DNA of 64,000 nt from G020353115 sp964640125 (GTDB taxonomy: Bacteria > Bacteroidota > Bacteroidia > Bacteroidales > VadinHA17). The first letter of the stretch is position 1. Each line of letters begins with the position of its first letter. Of this stretch, positions 8,610-17,114 are shown piece by piece. Both the position numbers and the translations under genes were made by a program. The DNA is taken from assembly GCA_964640125.1 (NCBI GenBank), contig CAZXGG010000007.1:14452-78451 (forward strand), written 5' to 3'. Below the pieces are notes generated by a model that made no database searches, was not told where the DNA came from, and saw only the letters and a program-made list of their open reading frames with translations.

Positions 8610-10385
8610 ATGACAATTACCCTGTTGCTGTTGTTTTATTTTTCAGGTTGTGAACAAAAGGAAAGGAATAGCTGGATCAGAATAAACCAGCTTGGATATC
8701 TTCCTTCAACCGAAAAAATTGTGGTTTTTGTGAGTAAAAGTGAAAAAGTACCCGTTGAGTTTCGGGTATGTGAAGCTGAATCAGGCAAACCTGTATGGAA
8801 GTCGGAAGAGATCCAGCCCTTTGGTGAATACGGACCCTTCAGCTCCACCTGCAGGCTTGATTTCTCTGCCTTTCGGGAGGAGGGGCAGTTTTATATCATG
8901 GCAGGTAATACCAGATCTCCGGAGTTCAAAATTGATGAGGGTGTTTATGACGGAACAGCAGATTTTCTTCTGGAATACATGCGTCAACAGCGGTGTGGTT
9001 ATAATCCCTTCTTCAACGATTCCTGCCATGCTCATGATGGATTCATTGTTTTTCATCCCGATCCGGAAGTGGATTCCACTCATATTGATGTCACTGGCGG
9101 TTGGCATGATGCATCCGATTATTTACAGTATGTGGCCACATCGGCCAATGCTGTATTTCAGATGCTTTTTGCTTACATGAAAAATCCAGCTCTCTTTCAT
9201 GATGATTTTGATAAAGATGGTCATCCCGGGATGAATGGGATCCCCGATATTCTGGATGAAGCAAAATGGGGTCTGGACTGGCTGGTCAAAATGAATCCGG
9301 AAAAAGGAGTGATGTTTAATCAAATAGCTGATGACCGGGATCATATCGGATTCAAAATACCGGCAGAAGATAGTGCAGATTATGGTCGTGGTGCTGAAAG
9401 ACCGGTTTATTATTGTACAGGCAGGGTCCAGGGGTCGGAGAAGAACAAAAACCGGGCAACAGGCATTGCTTCCACTGCCGGGAAATATGCTGCAGCATTT
9501 GCTCTGGGTGCTGACATCCTGATGCCTTTTTACCCTGAATTCTCCACTGCCCTGAAACAAAAAGCGGTGGATGCATATGATTTTGGAGAGGAGAATCCGG
9601 GAGTATGCCAGACCGCTCCTCATGGAGCCCCCTATTTCTATGAGGAAGATAACTGGCGGGATGATATGGAACTGGCAGCAAGCACACTCTATCGGATGAC
9701 CGGTGATGAGAAATACCTGACGGATGCAGCCGGTAATGGAAATACAGAACCGGTCACTCCATGGATGGGAGCCGACACAGCCAGACATTACCAGTGGTAC
9801 CCGTTTGTTAACCTGGGACACGTCTTCCTTGCCGGAGTTCCCGATCAGGAAATTAGCTCAACATTCACTGAGTACATTAAGGATGGAATTGATAACGTGT
9901 ACCGGAAAGGAAAAGAAAATGCTTTTTATTATGGGATTCCGTTTATCTGGTGTTCCAATAACCTGGTTGTGGCTATGTTGACCCAGTGCAGACTCTATCA
10001 TGAGCTTACAGGTGATGGCAGCTATCAATCGATGGAGGCTTCCCTCAGGGATTGGTTATTCGGTTGTAATCCCTGGGGAACCAGTATGATCATTGGATTA
10101 CCGGAGGATGGAGATTACCCGGAGGATACCCACTCAGCAGTTGTTTGCCTGTTGAAAAAGCAACCCCTCGGCGGACTGATTGACGGTCCCGTATATGGTT
10201 CAATATACAACAACCTGAAAGGACTTTACCTGGCATCAGAGGATGAGTACAATGCCTTCCAGTCCAAACTGGTTGTGTATCACGATGATTTTGCGGATTA
10301 TTCAACGAATGAACCAACAATGGATGGTACCGCAAGCCTGACTTATTACCTTTCTGCCCTGGAAAATATGGGAGGGGAAAAATAA
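8610..10385 (+). CDS. GH9 family glycoside hydrolase lipoprotein (endoglucanase-like)
   Basis: Started at the Met of MTITLLLLFYFSGC the protein is 591 residues with a lipobox FSGC, so it is probably an outer-membrane lipoprotein; the frame is open further upstream to 8481 but that extension lacks a signal. An N-terminal CelD-type Ig-like domain (IRINQLGYLPSTEK to about residue 110) precedes the (alpha/alpha)6 GH9 catalytic domain. The GGWHDASDYLQY motif keeps both catalytic Asp residues (consensus has DAGD), and TNEPTMDGTASL near the C terminus keeps the acid Glu. GH9 enzymes cut beta-1,4-glucans and related beta-glycans with inversion. It begins the polysaccharide utilisation gene group; the exact substrate is not visible. 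Confidence 0.93.
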   Translation: MTITLLLLFYFSGCEQKERNSWIRINQLGYLPSTEKIVVFVSKSEKVPVEFRVCEAESGKPVWKSEEIQPFGEYGPFSSTCRLDFSAFREEGQFYIMAGNTRSPEFKIDEGVYDGTADFLLEYMRQQRCGYNPFFNDSCHAHDGFIVFHPDPEVDSTHIDVTGGWHDASDYLQYVATSANAVFQMLFAYMKNPALFHDDFDKDGHPGMNGIPDILDEAKWGLDWLVKMNPEKGVMFNQIADDRDHIGFKIPAEDSADYGRGAERPVYYCTGRVQGSEKNKNRATGIASTAGKYAAAFALGADILMPFYPEFSTALKQKAVDAYDFGEENPGVCQTAPHGAPYFYEEDNWRDDMELAASTLYRMTGDEKYLTDAAGNGNTEPVTPWMGADTARHYQWYPFVNLGHVFLAGVPDQEISSTFTEYIKDGIDNVYRKGKENAFYYGIPFIWCSNNLVVAMLTQCRLYHELTGDGSYQSMEASLRDWLFGCNPWGTSMIIGLPEDGDYPEDTHSAVVCLLKKQPLGGLIDGPVYGSIYNNLKGLYLASEDEYNAFQSKLVVYHDDFADYSTNEPTMDGTASLTYYLSALENMGGEK

Positions 10386-10431
10386 TTGGTTTCACACATA
10401 AAACGAATACCCATTTTAATACATCATAACC

Positions 10432-11502
10432 ATGAAAAAAAGAGATTTTATCCGGATGGTGGGCCTTGGAGCAGTTGGAATCACCATTGGAACACCTCTC
10501 CTCAGCGGGTGCAGATCCCTTCAACGCGTTCCGGAAATGCCGGTCTGGGTCTGGATGTCTGCCCGGGGTGATTCACCCGGACAGTGGGAAAACAAATTCA
10601 GGGAACTTGCCCGCCTTGGTGTCAGTGGAATACTGATGCAGGCTTCGGAAGAGCAATACCCGGAAATGGCTTCTCTGGCAAAATCAGCCGGACTGGAAAT
10701 CCATGCATGGATTGTTGTACTGAACCACCGCAATCGGGAAACCATGGATAAACATCCGGAATGGTTTACCGTTAGCCGGGATGGCAGATCAACGGTCGAA
10801 CATCAACCCTACGTTGATTATTATAGCTGGCTTTGTCCCTCTCGTGCTGAAGTTCGTGAATTTATTGCCGAACGCGTGAAAAGACTGGCAATGATGGACA
10901 ACCTGGATGGAGTACACCTCGATTATATCCGGCACTCCGACGTTATCCTTCCAATCGGGCTATGGTCGAAATATGACCTTGTTCAGGATAAGGAGTACCC
11001 GGAATTTGATTTCTGCTATTGTGATGCCTGCCGGGAACAGTTTAAAAAGCAGGAAGGGATCGATCCGATGGATATCGAAGACCCATCCGGGCACCAGGCC
11101 TGGCTCCAGTTCAGGTACGATTCTGTAACCCGCCTGGTTAATGAATTGGCTCAGGTTACCAGGGATCACCAAAAGAAACTTACGGCAGCAGTATTCCCAA
11201 CTCCGGAGATTGCCAGGAAACTGGTCAGGCAGGAATGGCTTAAGTGGAACCTTGATGCAGTCTATCCGATGATCTATCATAATTTTTATGAGAAGGATAT
11301 TGCATGGATAGAAACCGCTACACGGGAAGGAACCCGTGGACTGAATGGAAGAATCCCCCTGTACAGTGGTCTGTTTATTCCGGCACTCACCCCCGATAAC
11401 ATTGCACAGGCGGTTCAGTATGCCATGGATGGTGGCGCGGCAGGAGTAACATTTTTTAATGAACGAGCCATGAACCGGAAATTCTGGAGAAACATTGTTT
11501 AG
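10432..11502 (+). CDS. GHL10-like putative glycosyl hydrolase lipoprotein
   Basis: This 356-residue protein has a KRDFIRMVGLGAVG leader with a Tat-like character (KR rather than RR) ending in the lipobox LLSGC. The rest is a TIM-barrel of the GHL10/DUF187 kind: GILMQASEEQ, AWIVVLNHRN, HLDYIRH around residue 160, and a cysteine pair FCYCDAC. Such proteins are called family-10-like glycosyl hydrolases but activity is proven for few. It follows the GH9 gene by 46 nt and precedes the CBM9-like gene by 12 nt, so it is almost certainly in the same operon and acts on the same glycan at the cell surface or periplasm. Confidence 0.82.
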   Translation: MKKRDFIRMVGLGAVGITIGTPLLSGCRSLQRVPEMPVWVWMSARGDSPGQWENKFRELARLGVSGILMQASEEQYPEMASLAKSAGLEIHAWIVVLNHRNRETMDKHPEWFTVSRDGRSTVEHQPYVDYYSWLCPSRAEVREFIAERVKRLAMMDNLDGVHLDYIRHSDVILPIGLWSKYDLVQDKEYPEFDFCYCDACREQFKKQEGIDPMDIEDPSGHQAWLQFRYDSVTRLVNELAQVTRDHQKKLTAAVFPTPEIARKLVRQEWLKWNLDAVYPMIYHNFYEKDIAWIETATREGTRGLNGRIPLYSGLFIPALTPDNIAQAVQYAMDGGAAGVTFFNERAMNRKFWRNIV

Positions 11503-11514
11503 CCCTGAAGCAGT

Positions 11515-12705
11515 ATGAATCATCACGATCACAAGTTTTCAGGAAATATTTCAACCCTCGCTTCTCTCTTTGTTATGGTTTTGTTGATTACATGTACAAC
11601 GGGTAATGGAGAGCGGGAATCGCTGGGAAATAATGAAAAAGTACCTGCCGGGCCCGTTTTTGAACTGCATGTACAGCCAGAATCGTATGTGTGTTACCGG
11701 GTAAAAATAGCTCCGGTAATTGATGGTCTGATTAGTGAGGATGCATGGAGCAAGGTTGATTGGACAAATCCGTTCGTAGATATTACAGGCAACAAGGACA
11801 ACCAGCCGACTCAGCAAACCCGTGTAAAAATGGTGTGGGATGATGATTGTTTCTATTTCGCTGCAGAAATGGAAGAGAAACACGTTTGGGCATCCCTCCG
11901 GCAGCGCGATACCGTGATCTATCATGATAATGATTTCGAGATCTTTATCGACCCTGATGGGGATACCCATCTCTACTATGAACTGGAGGTGAATGCGTTC
12001 GGTACAGCCTGGGATCTGTTAATGGCAAAACCTTACCGGGATGGGGGACCCGCCATATCCGGCTGGAATATTAGCGGACTGAAGGTTGGAGTAATGGTGG
12101 ATGGAACCATCAATGACCCTGGATCTGAGGATAGGAATTGGACCGTGGAGATTGCTATACCATGGGAAACGTTGAAAGAATGTGCACCCGGATACCGAAT
12201 GCCTTCCGATGGAGAACAGTGGAGAGTGAATTTTTCCCGGGTCGACTGGGAAATGGAAGTGATAGACCGAGACTATGTAAAAAGAAAAGATCCGGGTACC
12301 GGAGAAACCCTCCCACCAATGAACCGGGTCTGGTCACCTCAGGAAAGAGTCAATATGCATGCCCCGGAAACATGGGGATATGTGCAATTTTCCGATCATC
12401 TCTCAGGAGAACAGAAGGTTCCATTCCTGCCGGAAAAGGATGAAGAGATCAAATGGGTGTTGAGAAAATTGTATCATTTGCAACGATCCCATTTTAAAAA
12501 CCAGGGAAAATATGCTGCTTCCCTCGAACAACTGGGATTGCAAGCTGAGGATTTCAACCGATACCCATCCCTGCCTCAATTCTCTTCAACTCCCTCAATG
12601 TACCAGATAACAATGTCAGGATATACTGCCGGAATCACCTGGCAAATCAATCAGGAGGGTAAGGTATGGAGATTAAAAGTTAACCAGGAGAAATATATAA
12701 ATTAA
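11515..12705 (+). CDS. CBM9-like carbohydrate-binding lipoprotein
   Basis: A 396-residue lipoprotein: hydrophobic leader LASLFVMVLLITC with a lipobox LITC, then a beta-sandwich of the CBM9-like/DOMON type. The pattern APVIDGLISEDAWSKVDW, RVKMVWDDDCFYFAAEMEE, DNDFEIFIDPDGDTHLYYEL and WTVEIAIPWETL is characteristic of this group. The last ~80 residues are a helical segment with HLQRSHFKNQGKYAASLEQL. It probably binds glycan or a glycoconjugate at the surface for the neighbouring hydrolases. No catalytic residues are proposed. Confidence 0.85.
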   Translation: MNHHDHKFSGNISTLASLFVMVLLITCTTGNGERESLGNNEKVPAGPVFELHVQPESYVCYRVKIAPVIDGLISEDAWSKVDWTNPFVDITGNKDNQPTQQTRVKMVWDDDCFYFAAEMEEKHVWASLRQRDTVIYHDNDFEIFIDPDGDTHLYYELEVNAFGTAWDLLMAKPYRDGGPAISGWNISGLKVGVMVDGTINDPGSEDRNWTVEIAIPWETLKECAPGYRMPSDGEQWRVNFSRVDWEMEVIDRDYVKRKDPGTGETLPPMNRVWSPQERVNMHAPETWGYVQFSDHLSGEQKVPFLPEKDEEIKWVLRKLYHLQRSHFKNQGKYAASLEQLGLQAEDFNRYPSLPQFSSTPSMYQITMSGYTAGITWQINQEGKVWRLKVNQEKYIN

Positions 12706-12736
12706 CTATAAAATTTATTACTGTAATCTGATTATT

Positions 12737-13132
12737 ATGAAGACAAAAAAGGTATTTAAAAATGTAATCCTGGTTGGATTGTTCCTCGTGGTTGTTTCCT
12801 TTTCTCCGGAACCCAGTGCAAAAAAATTTGATCCGACCGGTATATGGAAGTATAGTGCTCCCACGGCTCCCGAAGGATATACTGCCGGTGAATTTATTGT
12901 TGGTAGAGAGGGGAAAGCCTATAGTGTGGTATTTGTGCTGGATGAGTACTATCAGGTTACCGCCAGTGAAGTGGTTTACAAAAAGGAGAGCCTGGAGTTT
13001 CAACTTTATCTGGAGAGCTACCTGGTGAAGATTAGCGGAACGTTTGAGGATGAGAAATTTACAGGGATAGCCAGCTATGCTGAAGGTGTCATTGATGTTA
13101 CCGCTGTACGAAAAAAAGAAGAGAAAGAATAA
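12737..13132 (+). CDS. Small secreted beta-rich protein of unknown function
   Basis: 131 residues with a signal peptide (FKNVILVGLFLVVVSFS) and a compact beta-rich body: GIWKYSAPTAPEGYTAG, then YSVVFVLDEYYQV, LEFQLYLESYLVKISGTF and FTGIASYAEGVIDVTA. The G-x-W start and the alternating strands recall lipocalin-like or DUF-type small periplasmic proteins, but no family is recognised. It lies between the CBM9-like gene (31 nt) and the GH92 gene (10 nt), so it belongs to the glycan operon. It ends in a KKEEKE tail. Confidence 0.7.
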   Translation: MKTKKVFKNVILVGLFLVVVSFSPEPSAKKFDPTGIWKYSAPTAPEGYTAGEFIVGREGKAYSVVFVLDEYYQVTASEVVYKKESLEFQLYLESYLVKISGTFEDEKFTGIASYAEGVIDVTAVRKKEEKE

Positions 13133-13142
13133 AAAGCCTAAA

Positions 13143-16085
13143 ATGAGAACAAAGATTAAAATCTTTTGTATTGTGATGCTGGTGCTGGTTTCCTGCACCA
13201 CAAAAAGGAATATAAATTATGTCAATCCGTTTATCGGTACCGGGGGACACGGACATACATACCCGGGTCCCAGCATGCCTTTTGGTATGATGCAACTGGG
13301 ACCGGATACCCGATTGACAGGATGGGATGGATGTTCAGGATACCATTATACCGACTCGGTAATCTATGGTTTCAGCCATACACACCTAAGCGGGACTGGA
13401 ATATCAGACTATGGCGATATCCTTTTTATGCCCACTACAGGGGAAATCCAATTTAATAAAGGTGATGAAAATGATACTTCTGCCGGATATTGTTCATTAT
13501 TCAGGAAATCAAAAGAGCAGGCTTCTCCCGGGTATTATTCAGTATTGCTTGATGATTATGCTGTTCTGACAGAACTTACGGTCACCGAACGAGCTGGTTA
13601 CCACAAATATACCTTTCCTCAAGGTGAGGAGTCCCATATTATCATTGACCTGGAACACAGGGATCCTGTAATTGAATCCTGGCTGGAGATCCTTAGTGAT
13701 ACGGAAATTGCCGGTTATCGCAGGTCAAGGGAATGGGCAAAGGACCAGAGACTCTATTTTTATACAACTTTTTCAAAGCCATTTGACACCTATACCATTG
13801 CTGAAAATGATACCATTCTGCCGGATGCTGACAGGGGAGAAGGGAAGAATGTAAAAGCGGCATTCAACTTTACAACCACGGAGGGTGAAGTGATCCTCGT
13901 GAAGATCGGAATATCGGCCGTCAGTGCTGAAGGTGCGAAAAATAACCTGCTGTCCGGGATCGGGGAACGTACTTTTGATGAGGTCAGACTGGCTGCAGAA
14001 GAGGCCTGGGAAACACAACTCCGGAAAATAGATGTTAGCGGAGGTAGCCGGGAGCAAAAAGAGATATTCTATTCTGCCCTCTACCACGCTTCCCTGAATC
14101 CGAATCTCTATACAGACGCGGATGGTAAGTACCGTGGCAGGGACATGGCAGTTCACCAGGCTGAGGGCTTCGATTATTATACCCTCTTCTCTCTCTGGGA
14201 TACCTTTCGTGCTGCACATCCGTTATTTACGATCATTGAACCCGAGCGGACCGTCGATATCCTTAAGACCTTCCTGACACAGTACGACCAGGGAGGATTG
14301 CTGCCCGTATGGGAACTTTCGGGCAATGAAACCATGACCATGATCGGCTATCATTCAATTCCCGTTATTGTTGATGCATACATCAAGGGGATCCGTGATT
14401 TTGACGTTGAAAAAGCCTGCGAAGCCATGAAACATAGTGCAGAACTGGATCATCTTGGATTGAAAGCCTACAGGGAATATGGATATATTCCGGTCAGCGA
14501 AGAGTCAGAGTCGGTTTCCAAAACCCTGGAATATGCTTACGATGATTGGTGTATTGCACAAATGGCAAAAGAACTTGGAAAGGATGCAGATTATGAATAC
14601 TACTTGAAGAGAGCACAATCCTACAAAAACATTTTTGATCCATCCACCGGGTTTATGAGGGGCAGAATAAATGGTGGCTGGTTTACTCCCTTCGATCCGC
14701 GCGAGGTAAATTTCAATTATACGGAAGCCAATTCATGGCAGTATAGCTTCTTTGTTCCACACGATGTTTCGGGCCTGATGGATCTGCTGGGAGGCCGTGA
14801 ACCGTTTATCAATAAGCTTGATCAGCTTTTCACGGAGAGCAGTGAAACCACCGGAAGAGACCAGGCGGATATTACAGGTTTGATCGGACAGTATGCCCAT
14901 GGAAACGAGCCCAGCCACCATATGGCTTACCTGTATACTTTTGCCGGTGTACCATACCGAACCCAGGAAATGGTCTCCCGGATCATGAAGCAACTTTACT
15001 CCGTTAACCCGGATGGATTGAGTGGCAACGAGGATGCCGGACAGATGTCAGCCTGGTATGTGCTGAGCGCTCTGGGATTCTATTCCGTTACCCCGGGGCT
15101 TGACTATTATGTTTTCGGTACACCCGCATTTAAGAAAGTGGAAATTAACCTGCCGGATGGAAACCAGTTTCGCATCATAGCCAAAAACCTTACCGCGGAA
15201 AACATCTATATTCAATCAGCAACACTCAACGGAGAAAACTACACGAAATCCTTTATCAGGCATCGCGATATTGTATCCGGGGGCGAGCTTGTCCTGGAAA
15301 TGGGGAACACTCCCGGAGCAGGCTGGGGAACAGGTAGTGATGACATCCCTGTGGCTTCCATCCTGGATCACCTGATCCAACCGGTTCCGCATCTGACGAG
15401 GGGTGAAAGAACGTTTATCGATTCAACGGTTATTGCTCTCGGAACCACGAATGGAGCGGATCTGTATTATACCCTCGATGGTTCGGAACCAACCCTGGCT
15501 TCAGCACGGTATCAATCTCCAATCACCATTAATCAGACGACCGTTTTGAAGGCTTTCTCCCGTAAGGAGGGAGAATCGGAAAGCCGGATCATCACTGCCG
15601 AATTCAGGAGAATTCCCCCCGGTAGAACAATTATGCTCTCATCCACCTTTTCACCCCAATACTCGGCAGGTGGAAAAATGGGGCTCATCGACTACATCCG
15701 GGGTCCAAAGAACTTTCGCACAGGAGCCTGGCAGGGATACGAAGGACAGAACCTTGAAGCGATTGTAGACCTGGGTAAGCTTCAGGAGATCCATAGCCTG
15801 TCCGCCGGATTCCTGCAGGATGCCGGATCCTGGATCTTTATGCCGGAGTATGTCGAATTTTCTGTCTCCAATGATGGAAAAACATTTATACCGGTCGGCA
15901 GGGTGAATAACAACATCAGTCAGCGGGATAATCAAATTGTGATCAAAGAGTTTAATATTAATGTCTATCCCAAGCAGGTTCGGTATGTCAAAGTCTTTGC
16001 CAGTTCAATCATCGATTGCCCGGAATGGCACAAAGGGGCAGGAGGGAAGGCATGGTTGTTTGTGGATGAGATAATGATACGATAG
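13143..16085 (+). CDS. GH92 alpha-mannosidase with C-terminal FN3-like and F5/8-type domains
   Basis: The start at MRTKIKIFCIVMLVLVSC gives 980 residues with lipobox VLVSC; an upstream Met at 13077 would overlap the previous gene and spoil the signal. The GH92 body begins YVNPFIGTGGHGHTYPG with SMPFGMMQLGPDTR, GFSHTHLSGTG and, near residue 640, the hallmark GNEDAGQMSAWY. GH92 enzymes are calcium-dependent exo-alpha-mannosidases acting on N-glycans and yeast or algal mannans. After the catalytic part comes a chitobiase-type C domain (LYYTLDGSEPT) and a discoidin-like carbohydrate-binding module (FRTGAWQGYEGQNLEAIVDLG onward). These appendages make it longer than minimal GH92 proteins. Confidence 0.95.
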   Translation: MRTKIKIFCIVMLVLVSCTTKRNINYVNPFIGTGGHGHTYPGPSMPFGMMQLGPDTRLTGWDGCSGYHYTDSVIYGFSHTHLSGTGISDYGDILFMPTTGEIQFNKGDENDTSAGYCSLFRKSKEQASPGYYSVLLDDYAVLTELTVTERAGYHKYTFPQGEESHIIIDLEHRDPVIESWLEILSDTEIAGYRRSREWAKDQRLYFYTTFSKPFDTYTIAENDTILPDADRGEGKNVKAAFNFTTTEGEVILVKIGISAVSAEGAKNNLLSGIGERTFDEVRLAAEEAWETQLRKIDVSGGSREQKEIFYSALYHASLNPNLYTDADGKYRGRDMAVHQAEGFDYYTLFSLWDTFRAAHPLFTIIEPERTVDILKTFLTQYDQGGLLPVWELSGNETMTMIGYHSIPVIVDAYIKGIRDFDVEKACEAMKHSAELDHLGLKAYREYGYIPVSEESESVSKTLEYAYDDWCIAQMAKELGKDADYEYYLKRAQSYKNIFDPSTGFMRGRINGGWFTPFDPREVNFNYTEANSWQYSFFVPHDVSGLMDLLGGREPFINKLDQLFTESSETTGRDQADITGLIGQYAHGNEPSHHMAYLYTFAGVPYRTQEMVSRIMKQLYSVNPDGLSGNEDAGQMSAWYVLSALGFYSVTPGLDYYVFGTPAFKKVEINLPDGNQFRIIAKNLTAENIYIQSATLNGENYTKSFIRHRDIVSGGELVLEMGNTPGAGWGTGSDDIPVASILDHLIQPVPHLTRGERTFIDSTVIALGTTNGADLYYTLDGSEPTLASARYQSPITINQTTVLKAFSRKEGESESRIITAEFRRIPPGRTIMLSSTFSPQYSAGGKMGLIDYIRGPKNFRTGAWQGYEGQNLEAIVDLGKLQEIHSLSAGFLQDAGSWIFMPEYVEFSVSNDGKTFIPVGRVNNNISQRDNQIVIKEFNINVYPKQVRYVKVFASSIIDCPEWHKGAGGKAWLFVDEIMIR

Positions 16086-16214
16086 TCATACAATAGTTAT
16101 TCGATAGTCAAACAGTTGAAGGATTGTTACTATATCAAAAACATGTACTCAGATAAATTGTTCCAATTAAGAACTGTCCCGAAGGTGGCGTAGCCATGCC
16201 TTTGGCAGACTAAC

Positions 16215-16325
16215 AGATAATAGGCAGTCACTTAAGTGGCTGTACAAGGAATTTTACCCCATCCAATTAATCGGTCCTGCTTTCTAATTCAACAGGAAAA
16301 CGTTGCATGGACCGGAAAATACCAG
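16215..16325 (+). repeat. Dispersed intergenic repeat, copy 1
   Basis: Begins AGATAATAGGCAG, then a CAGTCACTTAAGTGGCTG hairpin, TTTTACCCCATCCAAT, a GGTCC word and ends GCATGGACC...ACCAG. The same order of words spans 60228-60341, with substitutions but hardly any length change. Function unknown; no open reading frame. Confidence 0.65.
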
Positions 16326-16368
16326 ACAATGATTAAGTGTAACTCCTCCCCCTGGTCCTTCGGACCTT

Positions 16369-16499
16369 GGGGGTGTATCAAAAGTCGATTTTTCAGTCAT
16401 CCTGAACTTGTTTCAGGATCTCATAATTCTGATTAACAATAGATTAAGATTCTGAAATAAATTCAGAATGACGATTTTCTGGACTTTTGATACACCCCC
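16369..16499. repeat. 131-bp palindromic element with 18-bp perfect terminal inverted repeats
   Basis: GGGGGTGTATCAAAAGTC (16369-16386) is repeated exactly in reverse complement at 16482-16499. Between them lie two smaller hairpins, CCTGAA..TTCAGG with the flanking word TCATCCTGAACTTGTTTCAGG, and ATTCTGA-AATAAAT-TCAGAAT. The whole could fold into one cruciform. It looks like a MITE or REP-type element without coding capacity. Confidence 0.75.
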
Positions 16500-16864
16500 T
16501 ATTTCATCCCGATAAATTACCCGTGAAGCCTGCCTGACTGGTTTTACCCGCCGAGACCGTTTAAACAGTTTAGGTTGGCAGACAGGCCCATGACAAAACC
16601 ACTTGAAACAATCCCCCAGCTCTTAGTCTTACCGTCTCTCAGTCACTTCGTCCCTGACCCGTAACCCGTAACTCGCATCCCGTAACTCACCTCTCAACCG
16701 GCTTTAAATATTTCCCTGGGAAATTTGATTTACCCCAATTATTCGATTATATTTGTCCTGATTTTACTCAATTGGAATCTCTTCGTTTTCAGCGGTGAAA
16801 CAAGAATAGTTTCCAGGTTTTTGAAGGAGTTCAGATTTATGTTATTAAAAAGTGCAGGATTATT

Positions 16865-16896
16865 GATAACATAAAGCAAATATTTTTATATTTGCC
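16865..16896 (+). promoter_or_regulatory. Candidate susC promoter
   Basis: TTG at 16865-16867 and TATATTTG at 16889-16896 are separated by 21 nt, fitting the Bacteroidota -33 TTTG / -7 TAnnTTTG arrangement. It would give a 5' leader of about 210 nt before susC. There is no closer match. Confidence 0.5.
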
Positions 16897-17114
16897 GATT
16901 AATCTAAAAAAGATCTGGTTTATCATAAATGTCCAGATTATGATATTACTTAAAATCAGCAGAGTACCTGATGATCAAAAGTACTAAAACGATTTAGACT
17001 GATTCTGCGGAGAACAATGAGAGTCAATTCAAGCTTGGACAATACCCTTTTACAATCGTATATCGCTTTAACCAGCATATAGTATTATCCATTTATTAAC
17101 CTAAACTTTTTTCT

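Larger units (their letters stand above)
16086..17114. other. 1-kb repeat-rich gap between GH92 and susC
   Basis: No gene is supported. It contains CGATAGTCAT-type words (16081-16112) also seen near 33626-33760, a dispersed 111-bp repeat (16215-16325), a 131-bp palindromic element (16369-16499), GTAACCCGTAACTCGCATCCCGTAACTCACC words near 16660-16690, and finally the probable susC promoter and a leader of about 200 nt. Parts of this are listed separately. Confidence 0.6.

Noticed and set aside
9123..9821. Minus-strand open frame of 232 codons inside the GH9 gene
   Set aside because: Antisense to the conserved GH9 catalytic domain; the translation is Ile/Cys/His-rich without any recognisable fold.
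12155..12443. Overlapping plus- and minus-strand short frames within the CBM9-like gene
   Set aside because: Both run over conserved sandwich strands of the main frame and are Arg-rich, as expected for shifted frames of GC-richer coding DNA.
16236..16436. 66-codon frame in the gap before susC
   Set aside because: It runs across the dispersed repeat and into the palindromic element, without a signal or a ribosome-binding site; most likely non-coding.
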